Assembly: GCA_021927905.1 (NCBI GenBank)
Contig: BLLK01000051.1
Coordinates: forward strand, 62,001-126,000
Direction: 5' to 3'
DNA length: 64,000 bases
From: Chaetoceros tenuissimus
Lineage: Eukaryota; Bacillariophyta; Thalassiosirophyceae; Chaetocerotales; Chaetocerotaceae
This document shows, one piece after another, positions 11,600 through 21,730 of the stretch. A model generated the notes under the pieces. The model ran no database searches and was not told where the DNA came from. It was given only the letters and a program-made list of their open reading frames with translations. How positions within the stretch are numbered: the stretch's first letter is position 1; every line of letters begins with the position of its first letter. Position numbers and translations under genes: made by a program.

Positions 11600-13469
11600 T
11601 CATGCAGCATCCTCAACCTCGATTTCTCCATCCCAGCAAGATGCTAATGGTTTAGTCAAGGTGTCCATCATTGACTCATACTTTTCACCATGGTTAGCAC
11701 CACATTCATCGCAAAAGCCTCCACCAAAATAATGTCCGTTGCAATTGAAACAATGCCTGTCGCGGTAATCACCGAGGCATGTACCAAATTCTGGGCATTC
11801 TGAGCAGTGATTATGGAACTTGCCTTCACTCAGAAAAGGTCTTGTTTTACAAAGGCATGTAATATACATTTTGTAAGCGCATTCATAATCAGCTGAGCAT
11901 GCATGGCACTTCACAGCTCCACCTTCGTTTCCATCTTCATAGTCGTCTCCAATATTTCCTTGATGAGAAGCATCACCTAGAGTGCACTGCACTTCGCAAT
12001 TACAATTGAGACAATGCCCTCGATAGATCACGCTATCTTTGTTCTTATTTTTGATTTTGATGTACCCCAAGAGAATTCCTCTCTTGAGGCAATCGTTCAC
12101 ATTTCCCAGACCTTTCTCTTCCATCAGGTTGTTCACTTCTTCCATAGTGAGTCTCTTTTTCTTACTGGATTCTTTTTTCTGCTTTTTGCTTGGTGATGGC
12201 TTTAAGTCGCCGGCTTCTACATACTCTGGTGAAGAAGCATATGCGAAGTTCGACTTGAAAGAAGAGAGCGAGTTGGTTTCATTATATTCGCTACTGAGAA
12301 GGCCTTCAATTCTTGGACATAGAACACATAGGTGGGCCGCGAATTCCTGTAACTCCTCGAGGTTCGCATAAATATAATGCCTCGTAGATTTTGAGGCCAT
12401 TTCATTAGGAGTGAAATCGTCTACCTTTCTCCAGGCTTTGTCTAATTTGCATCTTGGATCAACAAGTCGACAGCAAAAACTTGGTACGCTTAGATCTTGT
12501 ACCTTTGGACCTGCTAGCTCCAAGATAAGAACCGCTGGGCATGTTTTATCAGGTGTACAATTTACCTTCTGTAGACGAATACCACTGATCTCGTCGATAT
12601 TGAAACGGTGGCGGAAAACGCGAGAGAAGGCAAAGTCTCCTACACGCGCTTGGAAACCTGCAACTTTCTTTCCTACTGCATTAGAAGTATCCGCATCTAG
12701 GAGACCACGATACTTGAAGCTGCGTGCTTTGGGAAATGCCTTCTTGAATCTATTCATCGATTCTTTACTTGGCAAAGTATTTGATATAGTTGGCTTGTAC
12801 TCAAAACAATCATACATGATTGCTCTTCGACTATCATCGGTTCTTACTGCAATTTGCATAGGATAAGAACTCTTGAGTTCGCAGTGGTTATCAGAGTTTG
12901 CAAATACAATAGAAGTTAAATTCTGAGCAACTTTGGTATTGCAAGGAGTGATTCTCTCATCATGATAGAAACACTTTCTCTGCTTATTCTTAAAATCTGA
13001 ATCAAAGTTTGTACCAGGATGGCGATGGTCAAACTCTTTGTGAAACTTGATCTCCTCATCATTATTATCTTTGCAAGAATATGCAGTGTAAGATCAGAAA
13101 AGATCATCCCAAGATAAAATTTGAACTAAAGATCGCACCTTTGAATGTATATGACTCGGACTTTCTATAGCTGGCTTTAACAGCTATAAAGGAATTCATT
13201 GACTGCTCTAGAACATCATCTGATTTCACTCTTCTATGAACCCCAGCACTAGTGGAGTCATGTGGCTTCAAGAATGCACTATTGAGACAGGCATTTCGAT
13301 ACAACTGTTCCTCTGTCATTTGGCCAATAACGAGACCAAGAGTAAGAGTAGAAAAGAGAAATTGCTCCTCCATATTTGTTTGAAATATCTTTGAAGAATC
13401 ACTAGTATCTCGTCGTGATGCGAGCAATGTATTTATTTGGTTCCTTAATAAATATGTGTGCTCATACAT
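11600..13469 (-). CDS. Uncharacterised protein with C-terminal cysteine/histidine-rich zinc-type modules
   Basis: Two exons, 13469-13139 and 13068-11600, joined in phase 1 across a 70-bp intron (GTGCGA...GCAAAG); 599 residues. The join gives SYTFK-D-NNDEEIKF and keeps the frame open, which supports the model. The middle carries a conserved-looking globular stretch (FKYRGLLDAD, GFQARVGDFAF, SFCCRLVDPRCKLDKAWRKVDDF). After a Lys-rich linker the last 150 residues hold many CxxC/CxC pairs (CLNCNCEVQC, CHACSADYEC, HCSECPEFGTC, HCFNCNGHYF, FCDECGANHG), suggesting several zinc sites. No family is recognised. The start is the first ATG after an in-frame stop; a later Met (MEEQFLF) is possible. The 3' acceptor is AAG. 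Confidence 0.75.
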
Positions 13470-13893
13470 ATGTTCTGTCTGCTGTGTTCTTTTTGCATTT
13501 TCATTTTGGAACAAGAAGGGTTGTCATCAACCTTCCGAACTCTATTGGCCTCTTTTTGATTGCACCCCGGAATGTGGTACGGAATGTGAAATCAATATTT
13601 GACACATCTTTGTTCTTTCTATTTCGCTGCAGAGAAATAATGTGAGGTTGCTTTTGACCGTTTATGCTATCATGTCAAAAGAGGCTATTTCAGTCGTAAG
13701 AAGAAATTCCAAAGCTGAACTGGCTAAAATGGTAGCATTGACCTCTATTTTTTCATAATTTAGATATGTCTGAAAAAGACCTGGAATTCTCCGAAAAGCA
13801 CAGGCTTTTTGTTATCTTGGTACCATACATATCACATCTTCAACTCATTTGTACAACCATCCATGTACTCTTGAACAATACAAATACGAAAGC
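13470..13893. promoter_or_regulatory. Divergent intergenic region
   Basis: It separates the minus-strand Cys-rich gene from the plus-strand glycosyltransferase, so it should carry both promoters. No recognisable element or coding exon is seen. Confidence 0.35.
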
Positions 13894-14946
13894 ATGAGGT
13901 TGCATATAATAATATCTCTCTTACTCAGCTTATGTCTAGCATATGCCAGGGAAAAGCGCGCCTTCATCACTGTTGTCACGACAGAAGAAGATGTCGAGCC
14001 AGCTATGGCCATCGGCACACTATTAAGAGCATCCACACGGACAAAAGATTCCGTACATAATTCAGCTTATTCTCTCGATTACATTTGTCTAGTATTACGC
14101 AAAGAGGAATTTGAAGCCTACAAGAATCCTACAACTGACCAAGTCACCGGCGGCGTCTCTTTAATAGGAATGAAGAAATTAACATTTTCGGGATGGACGA
14201 CTCGACCTGTATCGTACTCCATTTTTAATGATAATTACAAAGGGGCGAATTGGTCACAGGCAGATTTCAATGCCATGTGGATATGGGCCATGAATGAATA
14301 TGACAAAGTTGTGTATCTCAATCATGATGTGCTCGTGTTCAAGGACATTAAGGATTTATTTTCTCGCAATGTGAATTTTGCTGCTGCACCAAAGCCATTT
14401 GCTTCGCATCAGTTTGATTCCGGATTGATGTTGATTAAGCCGAACATGTCGACTTTTACAGAATTAATGAATGAATTGAAAAGGGGTATAGAGGGATCTT
14501 GGAACTTGGATGTATTTCTCAACAATTATTACAGTGCATGGTATACCATGGGAGCTAATCATCGTTTATCGCCATATTACAATGCACCATATTCATGGAC
14601 ACAGGATGAATCATGGGTTCAGCATCGGAAAGATATACGTGCTTTACATTTTCTAGGTGACGAAAAGCCAAGTGCTATTTTAAAGAATCCGAAAAAGTAT
14701 AACGTGTCCAAATATGGAGCGCCATTTATTTACATTTGGGCAATTATATTATTCTTTATTGCAAATCCACTCGAAGATGGATTTGAAGATGAAACACGGC
14801 ATGTATTGCAAAAAGTATTTGATATCACCAAATCGTCAAAAGCTGTAGCGGAATATATTGAAAAGATGAAGCGCGGCGGTACTCGTTTGAGGATATCCAT
14901 TCATGATGATGCCGAACATGACGACGATGAGTTTGACGAATTGTAA
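13894..14946 (+). CDS. GT8-like (glycogenin/galactinol-synthase type) glycosyltransferase, membrane-anchored
   Basis: Intronless, 350 residues. The ATG at 13894 starts a clear signal peptide (RLHIIISLLLSLCLAYA). The body has the GT-A layout of family GT8: KRAFITVVTTEED (nucleotide-sugar strand), FNAMWIWAMNEYDKVVYLNHDVLV, FDSGLMLIKPN and ALHFLGDEKP (C-terminal His-x-x-Gly). The usual DxD metal motif of this family (YLDADxLV) is NHD here (residues 143-145), so the first Asp is missing. A second hydrophobic segment at about 275-291 (FIYIWAIILFF) suggests membrane insertion near the C-terminus, followed by an acidic tail. Probable site is the Golgi or secretory pathway. The acceptor is unknown. 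Confidence 0.8.
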   Translation: MRLHIIISLLLSLCLAYAREKRAFITVVTTEEDVEPAMAIGTLLRASTRTKDSVHNSAYSLDYICLVLRKEEFEAYKNPTTDQVTGGVSLIGMKKLTFSGWTTRPVSYSIFNDNYKGANWSQADFNAMWIWAMNEYDKVVYLNHDVLVFKDIKDLFSRNVNFAAAPKPFASHQFDSGLMLIKPNMSTFTELMNELKRGIEGSWNLDVFLNNYYSAWYTMGANHRLSPYYNAPYSWTQDESWVQHRKDIRALHFLGDEKPSAILKNPKKYNVSKYGAPFIYIWAIILFFIANPLEDGFEDETRHVLQKVFDITKSSKAVAEYIEKMKRGGTRLRISIHDDAEHDDDEFDEL

Positions 14947-15065
14947 AAATGAGCGAGAAGGCTAGGCAATTTGAACATACTCATGATTCATAAGAGACCA
15001 AGTAAAGGTAGCTGCTCTTATTGTTACTAATTGGATTAGTTTTTATTTCCTTAATTCAAAGTAAA

Positions 15066-15340
15066 CTAACCTCTCAAGAATCGCGTCCTTCGGCCCGCAC
15101 AATTTGTATTACATGCCAGAGGACATGCATCCATTGCCTTCACTCCGTCTACACTTTCCCATGTACATCTTTGGGTCGGATTCTCTGCAACGTAGTCGCA
15201 AGTATGGGCAGTATTAAACTTACCAGCCCAAGTAAAAACGTTATTACAATCAGTTGATGTAGGCGAACTTATAGGTGCAGATGAAGGGGACGGAGTCATT
15301 GGAGGACAGCAAGCATGCATCCAATGCTTTAACACCTTCA
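15066..15340 (-). pseudogene. Decayed partial copy of the Cys-rich module of the neighbouring esterase
   Basis: The frame reads SSPTSTDC, WAGKFNTAHTCDY, ENPTQRCTWESVDGVKAMDAC, LACNTNC and stops. It matches exon 3 of the esterase just upstream (SPTSTLC, WSGKFNSAHTCEY, ENPSQRCGWENIDGVKASEAC, YACDEFC). Before it, in a different frame, lies another remnant reading GVKALDAC, as if two modules had been joined by a deletion. No start codon, signal peptide or upstream exon is visible in the 140 bases before it. It could instead be the last exon of an unseen transcript. Confidence 0.6.
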
Positions 15341-15479
15341 CTATATTTTTATACATAAATCTATTACTTCATAATTCAGAAGTGAGCAAAACTTTACTAT
15401 TTTTGACAAATAACAAGATGGCTCTAATATTTTTAGATTTACTTTCCATATGAAATATTCTTACTGAGAGCTTGTGTTA

Positions 15480-17182
15480 TTATAAATACTCTTCACAAGT
15501 CACTGGACAGTTCGCTCGAATGGCATATTTTCCACACCTCTTTTCTATCTTTGCACCATTATTCTGTAGAGGATAATTACATGAACGTTCTCTTCCATTC
15601 GGCATCTCAAATTTACCCACATAATCTGTTGGAGTGCAAGTTGGATTCTTTGGATCTTGACATGTGACTGGGCATAGATCGGAGACAGTGGAGTCGACAT
15701 CTATTTTCTTAGCGCATCTTTTGGATGTGTTTTTCTTACTCACCCATTTGCAAGTCTTTTTTTTTCCATTTAGCAGTTCAAATTTCCTATCGTTATCACG
15801 GCAGGCATCATCGTCATTGGTGGTGCTTGGTGATGCACTTGGGGAATTGACTGATGTCGAACAAAATTCATCACAAGCATATTTACAAGCTTCTGACGCT
15901 TTGACACCGTCTATATTCTCCCATCCACATCTTTGGCTAGGATTTTCGGCGATGTATTCACATGTATGTGCAGAATTGAATTTCCCCGACCATGCAGGAT
16001 CATTGAAACATAATGTCGAAGTAGGCGAAGCTACAGGAGATGCTACAGGAGATGTAGGTCCGCTGCTTCCATTTTCTAGACGCTGAATAAAATCGTATGC
16101 TATCACATAGTCAATCTTTTCTCCATCGATACTTGCACCTCCAGCATTATGTCCCGCTCCATTCATTGCACTGTAAATTGAGTGAGAAGAAGTTAGTATA
16201 CTGATATTTGAGACAAGAATCCTTATGAATTGATTGGGTCTGTACTTACTAATGCTCTACGATAACATCACTAGGACAAGATCCATATGTATATTTTGTA
16301 GCAGTGAGGTCTCCTTGATCGGAAACATGTGAACTCATTTCATACTCTCCACTACAACCGTTATGGATAGCCCAAGTATTCATCGATTCCATAGCTGACA
16401 TCAATTGGAAATTATCATTGCCACCAAAAACAGATGATGATCCACCTTCATATGGAATAAGGCCATCTTCCGTTCCCATAATAGATAATACCGAAACCCT
16501 ATGCGAACCCCTTACACTCGAAGGTTGATTATAGTTTAAAGTTCCTGGACCTGACCTTTCTGGCGATTTCAAAAGCTGAGTGACCTTTGCCACAATTCCT
16601 TTGATTGGTAGAGATGAATTTGCATTTGATGCTAGCCTGTGAGCTAATGCTGCACCATTTGAATTTCCAATGGCATAAATGTTACCATTCGCACCTCGAT
16701 CTCTCACTTCTTGAATGATGGAAGCAATGAAGTCTCCTTCATCTGGATCAGTTGTGCATTGAAAATCATCCCATTGACACGTATCAGAAGATTTGGGTCC
16801 AGTTGACCATCCACCTTCGCCGTTGGGACTAGAAGAATAATATGACTGGTGAGTAAGATACAAAATACAAACATGTATGAAAAACTGACGGAAATAAATT
16901 GACTTACTAGACACCAATGTATCCAGCAGAATGAACACCGCTCGTATTTTTGAACCATCTATTTGTACCGCCACTTCCATGGAGAAAGAAAACAATTGGA
17001 CAAATGGAATCGGTCTCTTCGCAACCATGCGGAACATCTAGTTCCACAGCACATGTAGACCGAGGCCGTCCTGTACAAATCACATCGCTTATGTCTTGAG
17101 GCGATCCTTCAGAGTTGCTACTTAGAGCTGATACTGATGATACAGTTGAAAGAGAGGCCAGGAGAACAGACAGAAGTTTCAT
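15480..17182 (-). CDS. Secreted CE1/LpqC-type esterase with three C-terminal Cys-rich modules
   Basis: Three exons, 17182-16908, 16828-16250 and 16170-15480, two 79-bp introns, 514 residues. A signal peptide (KLLSVLLASLSTVSSVSA) opens the protein. The alpha/beta-hydrolase has an oxyanion loop HGSGG (69-73), YPNGEGG, nucleophile elbow GNSNG (Ser148), GTEDGLIP (Asp213) and GAGHNAGG (His292), the arrangement of polyhydroxybutyrate-depolymerase/feruloyl-esterase-like proteins. The joins rebuild IGV-Y-PNGEGG and VEH-Y-AMNGAGH as in that family. After a Ser/Pro linker come three repeats with F..(N/G)..(H/K/S)TC-type, (Q/K)RC and C(K/P)xxC elements, probably extracellular binding modules. The substrate (ester of an algal polysaccharide or polymer) is inferred. 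Confidence 0.87.
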
Positions 17183-17409
17183 TGTCGTTTCAGTGTTGAT
17201 GTGGACACAATAAAGATTTTATGTGGTTTTTGAAGTTGATACGATTGCTTTCTTTGTGCATACCGGGTCCTTTGGTATTCATGAACGAGTCATCGTTCAA
17301 ATGACTCGTCGCAATGAATGACTGACCTTTTTCAAAAATGAAAAACAGAAATCAACTTTATTGGTTATTATCTTTAGCAACACTGAATCCAATTATTTCT
17401 TCAAGCATC

Positions 17410-18848
17410 TCACTCATAATATAAATATCCACCTGTTGCAGTTGCCTCATAAATATCAATCATCCATGGTTCCAAATTATAAACATGTTGACCATCTGGT
17501 TCAATTATAATTTCATTGTCATTGACATCAATATTCTCAATGTACAGCCGAAACTCTTCTCGGATTGCATCACTTGAGTAATAATTACCACACCAACCAT
17601 CTACCCAACCTGCTCCTTTCTTGCCCAATCTACTTTCTTGGTTTAGAATGTCGTTGTCATTGTGAGTGATGTATACTTTTCCAACTGGATTCCCATGTTC
17701 GTCTTTCTTGAGCATTCCCCAGAAGTTATCTGCTTTGATAGCTTTATTTCCACTGACTGTCTTACGGCAAAGATAGCTCTCACTTGGCTTTTTATTGAAA
17801 ATATCACAAGGAAGATCCTATGCAGACAGGATTAGAATTTGAGATGAAAACCCACAAATATACAAGTTGCAAAAAAGGCAACTTACCGCTGCGACCATGT
17901 AGATGTTCTCGAACTCTATCTCAGGTGTACCATTTGCACATGCTCCATTGAATACATCATAGTTTCCCATGGAGTCAAGCAACAAACTCTTTTTTGGGAA
18001 GAAATGATCTGGTATAGCACCGACAAGAGCACTCAGGGCATCACCAGCTGACTTGGAAATAGATTTCTGATCATCGAGATAGCCTGTAAACATCCCCTTT
18101 GCTTTTGCTTCTTGTGCACACAATACTGGAACTGGATAGTATTTCATATGAGCTATATTGTTCGAAAAGGAGGAGTTGAGCTTATAAGATTGAAACTGAC
18201 TCAAAAGAGAAAGAAAAATATCTTACCTTTGAAATTATGGTATGGATATGCCAGACAAAAGCTTGGCTCATTTTTGAATCCGTGGAAAATGAAAAGAGGA
18301 ATTGCATCTTCCTCTTTGTCGTATTCAGAGTTTTCATTACCATAACCTCTTTTAATTATTGCTCTTGCCTCTTTTGGTTCTACAAGCGTTGCCTCAAAAT
18401 CCCGTTTTCCTAGAAAGAATATTTTTCATCATGTGATGAGTTTGAAATAAAGTATTGTACTTGAGAAAAACTTTGCTAATGCATTTTTCTTACCTATTGG
18501 AACTTTATTTGGGTTGCTTATCATACAAATATCTTTCAAAAACACACCTTTGAGGTTATTACCATTGTGTTCATTAAATCTAACTTTTCCATTCTCTACT
18601 TTTGTGACTGCAATAGTGGTGATCACTATGCCTTTATAATATATAGATTTTTCAGAGATTTTATCCGATATGCTTCCTTTCTCGACAGCCATTCCTTCTG
18701 TGGTAGGAACAGGGTCGTCTTCAAAGTCTTCAAATTCTGCAGCGAGGTCATCAGTAATCTCTGTGCTAATTTCTTTGGAGAAACTAACACTCAATCTTCT
18801 GCTCACATTTGGCGCAGACTCTGGCAGTGGTTCTACAGTCGTCGACAT
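17410..18848 (-). CDS. Uncharacterised four-exon protein
   Basis: Exons 18848-18494, 18409-18227, 18152-17887 and 17817-17410; introns of 84, 74 and 69 bp, all GT-AG with consistent phases (1, 1, 0); 403 residues. The N-terminus is Ser/acidic-rich (SVSFSKEISTEITDDL), without signal peptide or membrane segment. Later landmarks are KSIYYKGIVITT, PLFIFHGFKNEPSFCLAYPYHNFK, YYPVPVLCAQEAKAKG, DLPCDIFNKKPSESYLCRKT, NFWGMLKKDEHGNPVGKVYITHNDND and a Tyr-ending tail GGYLYYE. No family is recognised; it is probably a soluble cytosolic protein. Confidence 0.78.
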
Positions 18849-19633
18849 AGTGTTTCTTTTCCTTCCTATCTAGGGCTTTTTATTTGATTTCTAGTTGTTG
18901 TTTCTATTCTTCTTTCCGTCGCACAACAAATAACGATAGAATTGTTGCTATTTGTACCTATGGTTCGATAGGATGTTTGATTAAGGGAATACAGAGGCGA
19001 CGAGTGCTATATGCTTTCGCGTTTCTATTTTTATTGAGTGAAGTGAAGGGTGCACGAAAGATATGAATGTGTCTATGAACTGGACTTCTTACAAAGTGAG
19101 GAGAGAAGAGCAGAAACAGGGGTGCGCGAATACGTTGGAATTTTGCCAGGCAAACGGATTTTACCTCTATCTACATTACTTCTTGGTTTTTCCTTTTGAT
19201 GATCTCTTTATTCTTGCTTCCACCAAAAAGGCCTAATAATTGAATGTCAAAATTCAACCTCCCGATCCGAAAGGGATAGTTGACATCAAAGATTTTGCAA
19301 TTTTCATTTTCTTCTTTTTGAAGTATTAATTTCATTAGGCTTTTGACGCTAGTCTAATACAAATAAATAACTTTTGAAATAGAAACAAAATGTAGATTTT
19401 ATTTTCATATAATCTACTTTTAGTATCGCACTTTTAGTGCGTCCTAGTTTCCCTAGCTACAGACTCTTTTTTTACAGTATTGATGATTTGTTCCCCTAAA
19501 CAATTGATCCCGACTTCAATGTTTTACCATCAATAGTTTCATGATATTCATTGCTTTAGAGCGGTTGGGGTTCTTTACTCTCAATTTTTCCTCCCCTTCA
19601 TCTTGATTGTATTTTTCAATTTCAATATGTGAC
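18849..19633. other. Intergenic region
   Basis: It lies between the 5' end of the four-exon gene and the 3' end of the F-box-like gene. No exon, RNA gene or repeat was recognised. Confidence 0.4.
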
Positions 19634-20653
19634 TCAGGCAGGATAAAGCTCACATTGACCACGTCCATCGAACCAAATCAATTCATCAAATGAACGAGCG
19701 ATAAAGTGAAGAGACATACCTTCAAAAATATCTTCAAAGCTATGGATACGAATGATTTCTTCTTCTCCATCTTTCTTCTCTTTATTCAAGCCCAATTCTA
19801 CCAGTAAAACATTACAAAACATCTTGTAGCAAGATTTGGATGCTAGACCAAAATGGAGCAAGTCTTTTGCAAGTGGTAAACCAAGGTAGAGCAAGATTTT
19901 GTTCTGTACCTCTAATCGCATGGAGAGGAAAAAACCATTTCTTTCATCACTTGCTGTCTCGTTGAAAGTCAACTTTTCCTTCGCAAGCATAGCTGTAGCG
20001 TTTTGCAAAAATTTTTGCTTCAACGTTGGAAGTAACGTTCTTTGCTTCTTTCTAGATTGTACAACCTCTCGCCTTTCTTTGCCTGCCTCTTGTTGAAACA
20101 TACTGTTTACACGTGCCAAGTCCACCTCTGTAGGAATTGTCACCCTATCATAGGAATCTTCATCATTTGGATCGCCAAAAAGCTCATGGTTACATTCTGC
20201 ATTACCTTCATCTTCATCGTCAAAGACACGTTCCAAGATATCAGCTTTCATATCAGTGAGAATCATTTTTACACCAATCTCGTAGATAGCTCTATCAATA
20301 TTTTCCTCCCCCAGATGAATTCTAGCCTCGGACTTTTTGTAGATCCATAAATAGTGCGACTCATTATCAGGAATATTGATACCCATGGCTTTTAGCAAAT
20401 CATTGATGCATGTCGCAAACGGACCAGAATTCACAGGAGTCCAACAAATCAACTCGCTCATTCTCCATGACGATTCTTTTGTAATGACGGTAATCGTTTT
20501 GGCATTTGGATCTCCAAGTGGCGGAGGTTCTTCACCCTTGCTTAGAGATGCCATGACTTTTTGTTTGAGATTCAAAACAGTTCTCTCTCCACTATCATAG
20601 CCTTCTTTGGGTAGAGCTTCATTGAGCTTTTCAAGATATTCTGGTGTTATCAT
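19634..20653 (-). CDS. F-box-like protein, copy 1 of a tandem pair
   Basis: Intronless, 339 residues. The segment at about 244-283 (SMRLEVQNKILLYLGLPLAKDLLHFGLASKSCYKMF) has the L/P-xEVxxxIL...L..LxxxxxVSKxC pattern of an F-box, which would recruit an SCF ubiquitin ligase; confidence in that is moderate. The N-terminal part (TPEYLEKLNEALP, PPLGDPNA, DNESHYLW, ARIHLGEENIDRAIYEIGVKM, LFGDPNDEDSY) is shared almost block for block with the next gene (21731-22873), so the two arose by local duplication. The tail IARSFDELIWFDGRGQCELYPA is likewise shared. The conserved N-terminal domain is not recognised. Confidence 0.75.
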   Translation of the reverse strand: MITPEYLEKLNEALPKEGYDSGERTVLNLKQKVMASLSKGEEPPPLGDPNAKTITVITKESSWRMSELICWTPVNSGPFATCINDLLKAMGINIPDNESHYLWIYKKSEARIHLGEENIDRAIYEIGVKMILTDMKADILERVFDDEDEGNAECNHELFGDPNDEDSYDRVTIPTEVDLARVNSMFQQEAGKERREVVQSRKKQRTLLPTLKQKFLQNATAMLAKEKLTFNETASDERNGFFLSMRLEVQNKILLYLGLPLAKDLLHFGLASKSCYKMFCNVLLVELGLNKEKKDGEEEIIRIHSFEDIFEGMSLHFIARSFDELIWFDGRGQCELYPA

Positions 20654-21730
20654 CTATTGGTTCGAGGGAGCGAATGAATTCGTGAGCGAGCTTCTTTACT
20701 CTAGAATTTTTGATTTCTTTAGCGTGCCATGGTCACCCTTTTGTTTCACTCATTATCGATTCCTTGTTGGTATTTACTTACCTTCGTACCGTATTTGCAA
20801 CTTCAACAAGTGAGGTAGAATCAGGCAATTGTTTGAATCTACGGTATGTTTCGAGAATGGATTGCTGTATTGTTTGCTTCATTTTTCTTCTTTTCTATTT
20901 GAAATTCTCGTGACAGATTTATGGCCTCTTGGCTCTTTTTGGCTAGTTAGCTAGCTTAATGGACTAAAACTCATCTCCTCGACAATGACAATCTTGTGAT
21001 CCTTTTTATTAAATTTGCATCAATGGAACTGGACTTGTACCATAAATATCAATATAATTGTAGATGGTATATCTAATGGTCAAGGGCGAGCGACCAATAA
21101 TGTAATCTGCGATCAAAGCCTATTTATTGTAATTGTAATTTGATACTTAACGTATACGTACACAACAACGTCATTGGTGTCACAACGTCACAACTTTCAA
21201 ACTTTCGATTGTCGAAAACCAGGGTTAGTTTTGATGGAATTACAAGCCTAAAAAAATTTTCGACGCAATTCGGCGAATTTTCCCAATATCAGTGAATAAA
21301 ATGCTAACGATTGGTTATTTTAAATTTATGATTGAAGTGCTCTAATATAGCGTTTTAGTTTTTTCTGAAGCACCCTATTGTTGGTCGATCCACTCACACG
21401 CGTACGTACAGGGGTTAAGTAAACGGGCGAGGCTCTACGCCGCTACGCGGCTCCAAGCCTCGCCCTTGATTAAATTATTTAATAAAGTGAAATCCCAAAT
21501 CCTATATAGATTTTAGACCGCAATCTTCAGTCTTGGAATTAGAAATAAGACGCATAGCAAATAGAATGATGAGCGATTTTATGACTGCTCCAGTTTCCAA
21601 ACTTGGAAAACATGGAAACAATATGACGTGATGTATTGTTTATAATATGGTTACCCTGCCAATTATATAATGAATACCCAATTGTTTGTTTCATTCTTGT
21701 CCCCCCTTCCCTGTCCCATTAGATGCCGAA
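20654..21730. other. Intergenic region between the two F-box-like paralogues
   Basis: No coding exon found. It contains the strong GC-rich hairpin listed separately. The first 200 bases should include the promoter of copy 1. Confidence 0.4.
21425..21465. repeat. GC-rich perfect hairpin
   Basis: The stem gggcgaggct (21425-21434) pairs with agcctcgccc (21456-21465), and inside it gccgc (21439-21443) pairs with gcggc (21447-21451) around a 3-base loop. It stands out in an A/T-rich spacer. It may be a small foldback element or a structured transcript end. Confidence 0.7.
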
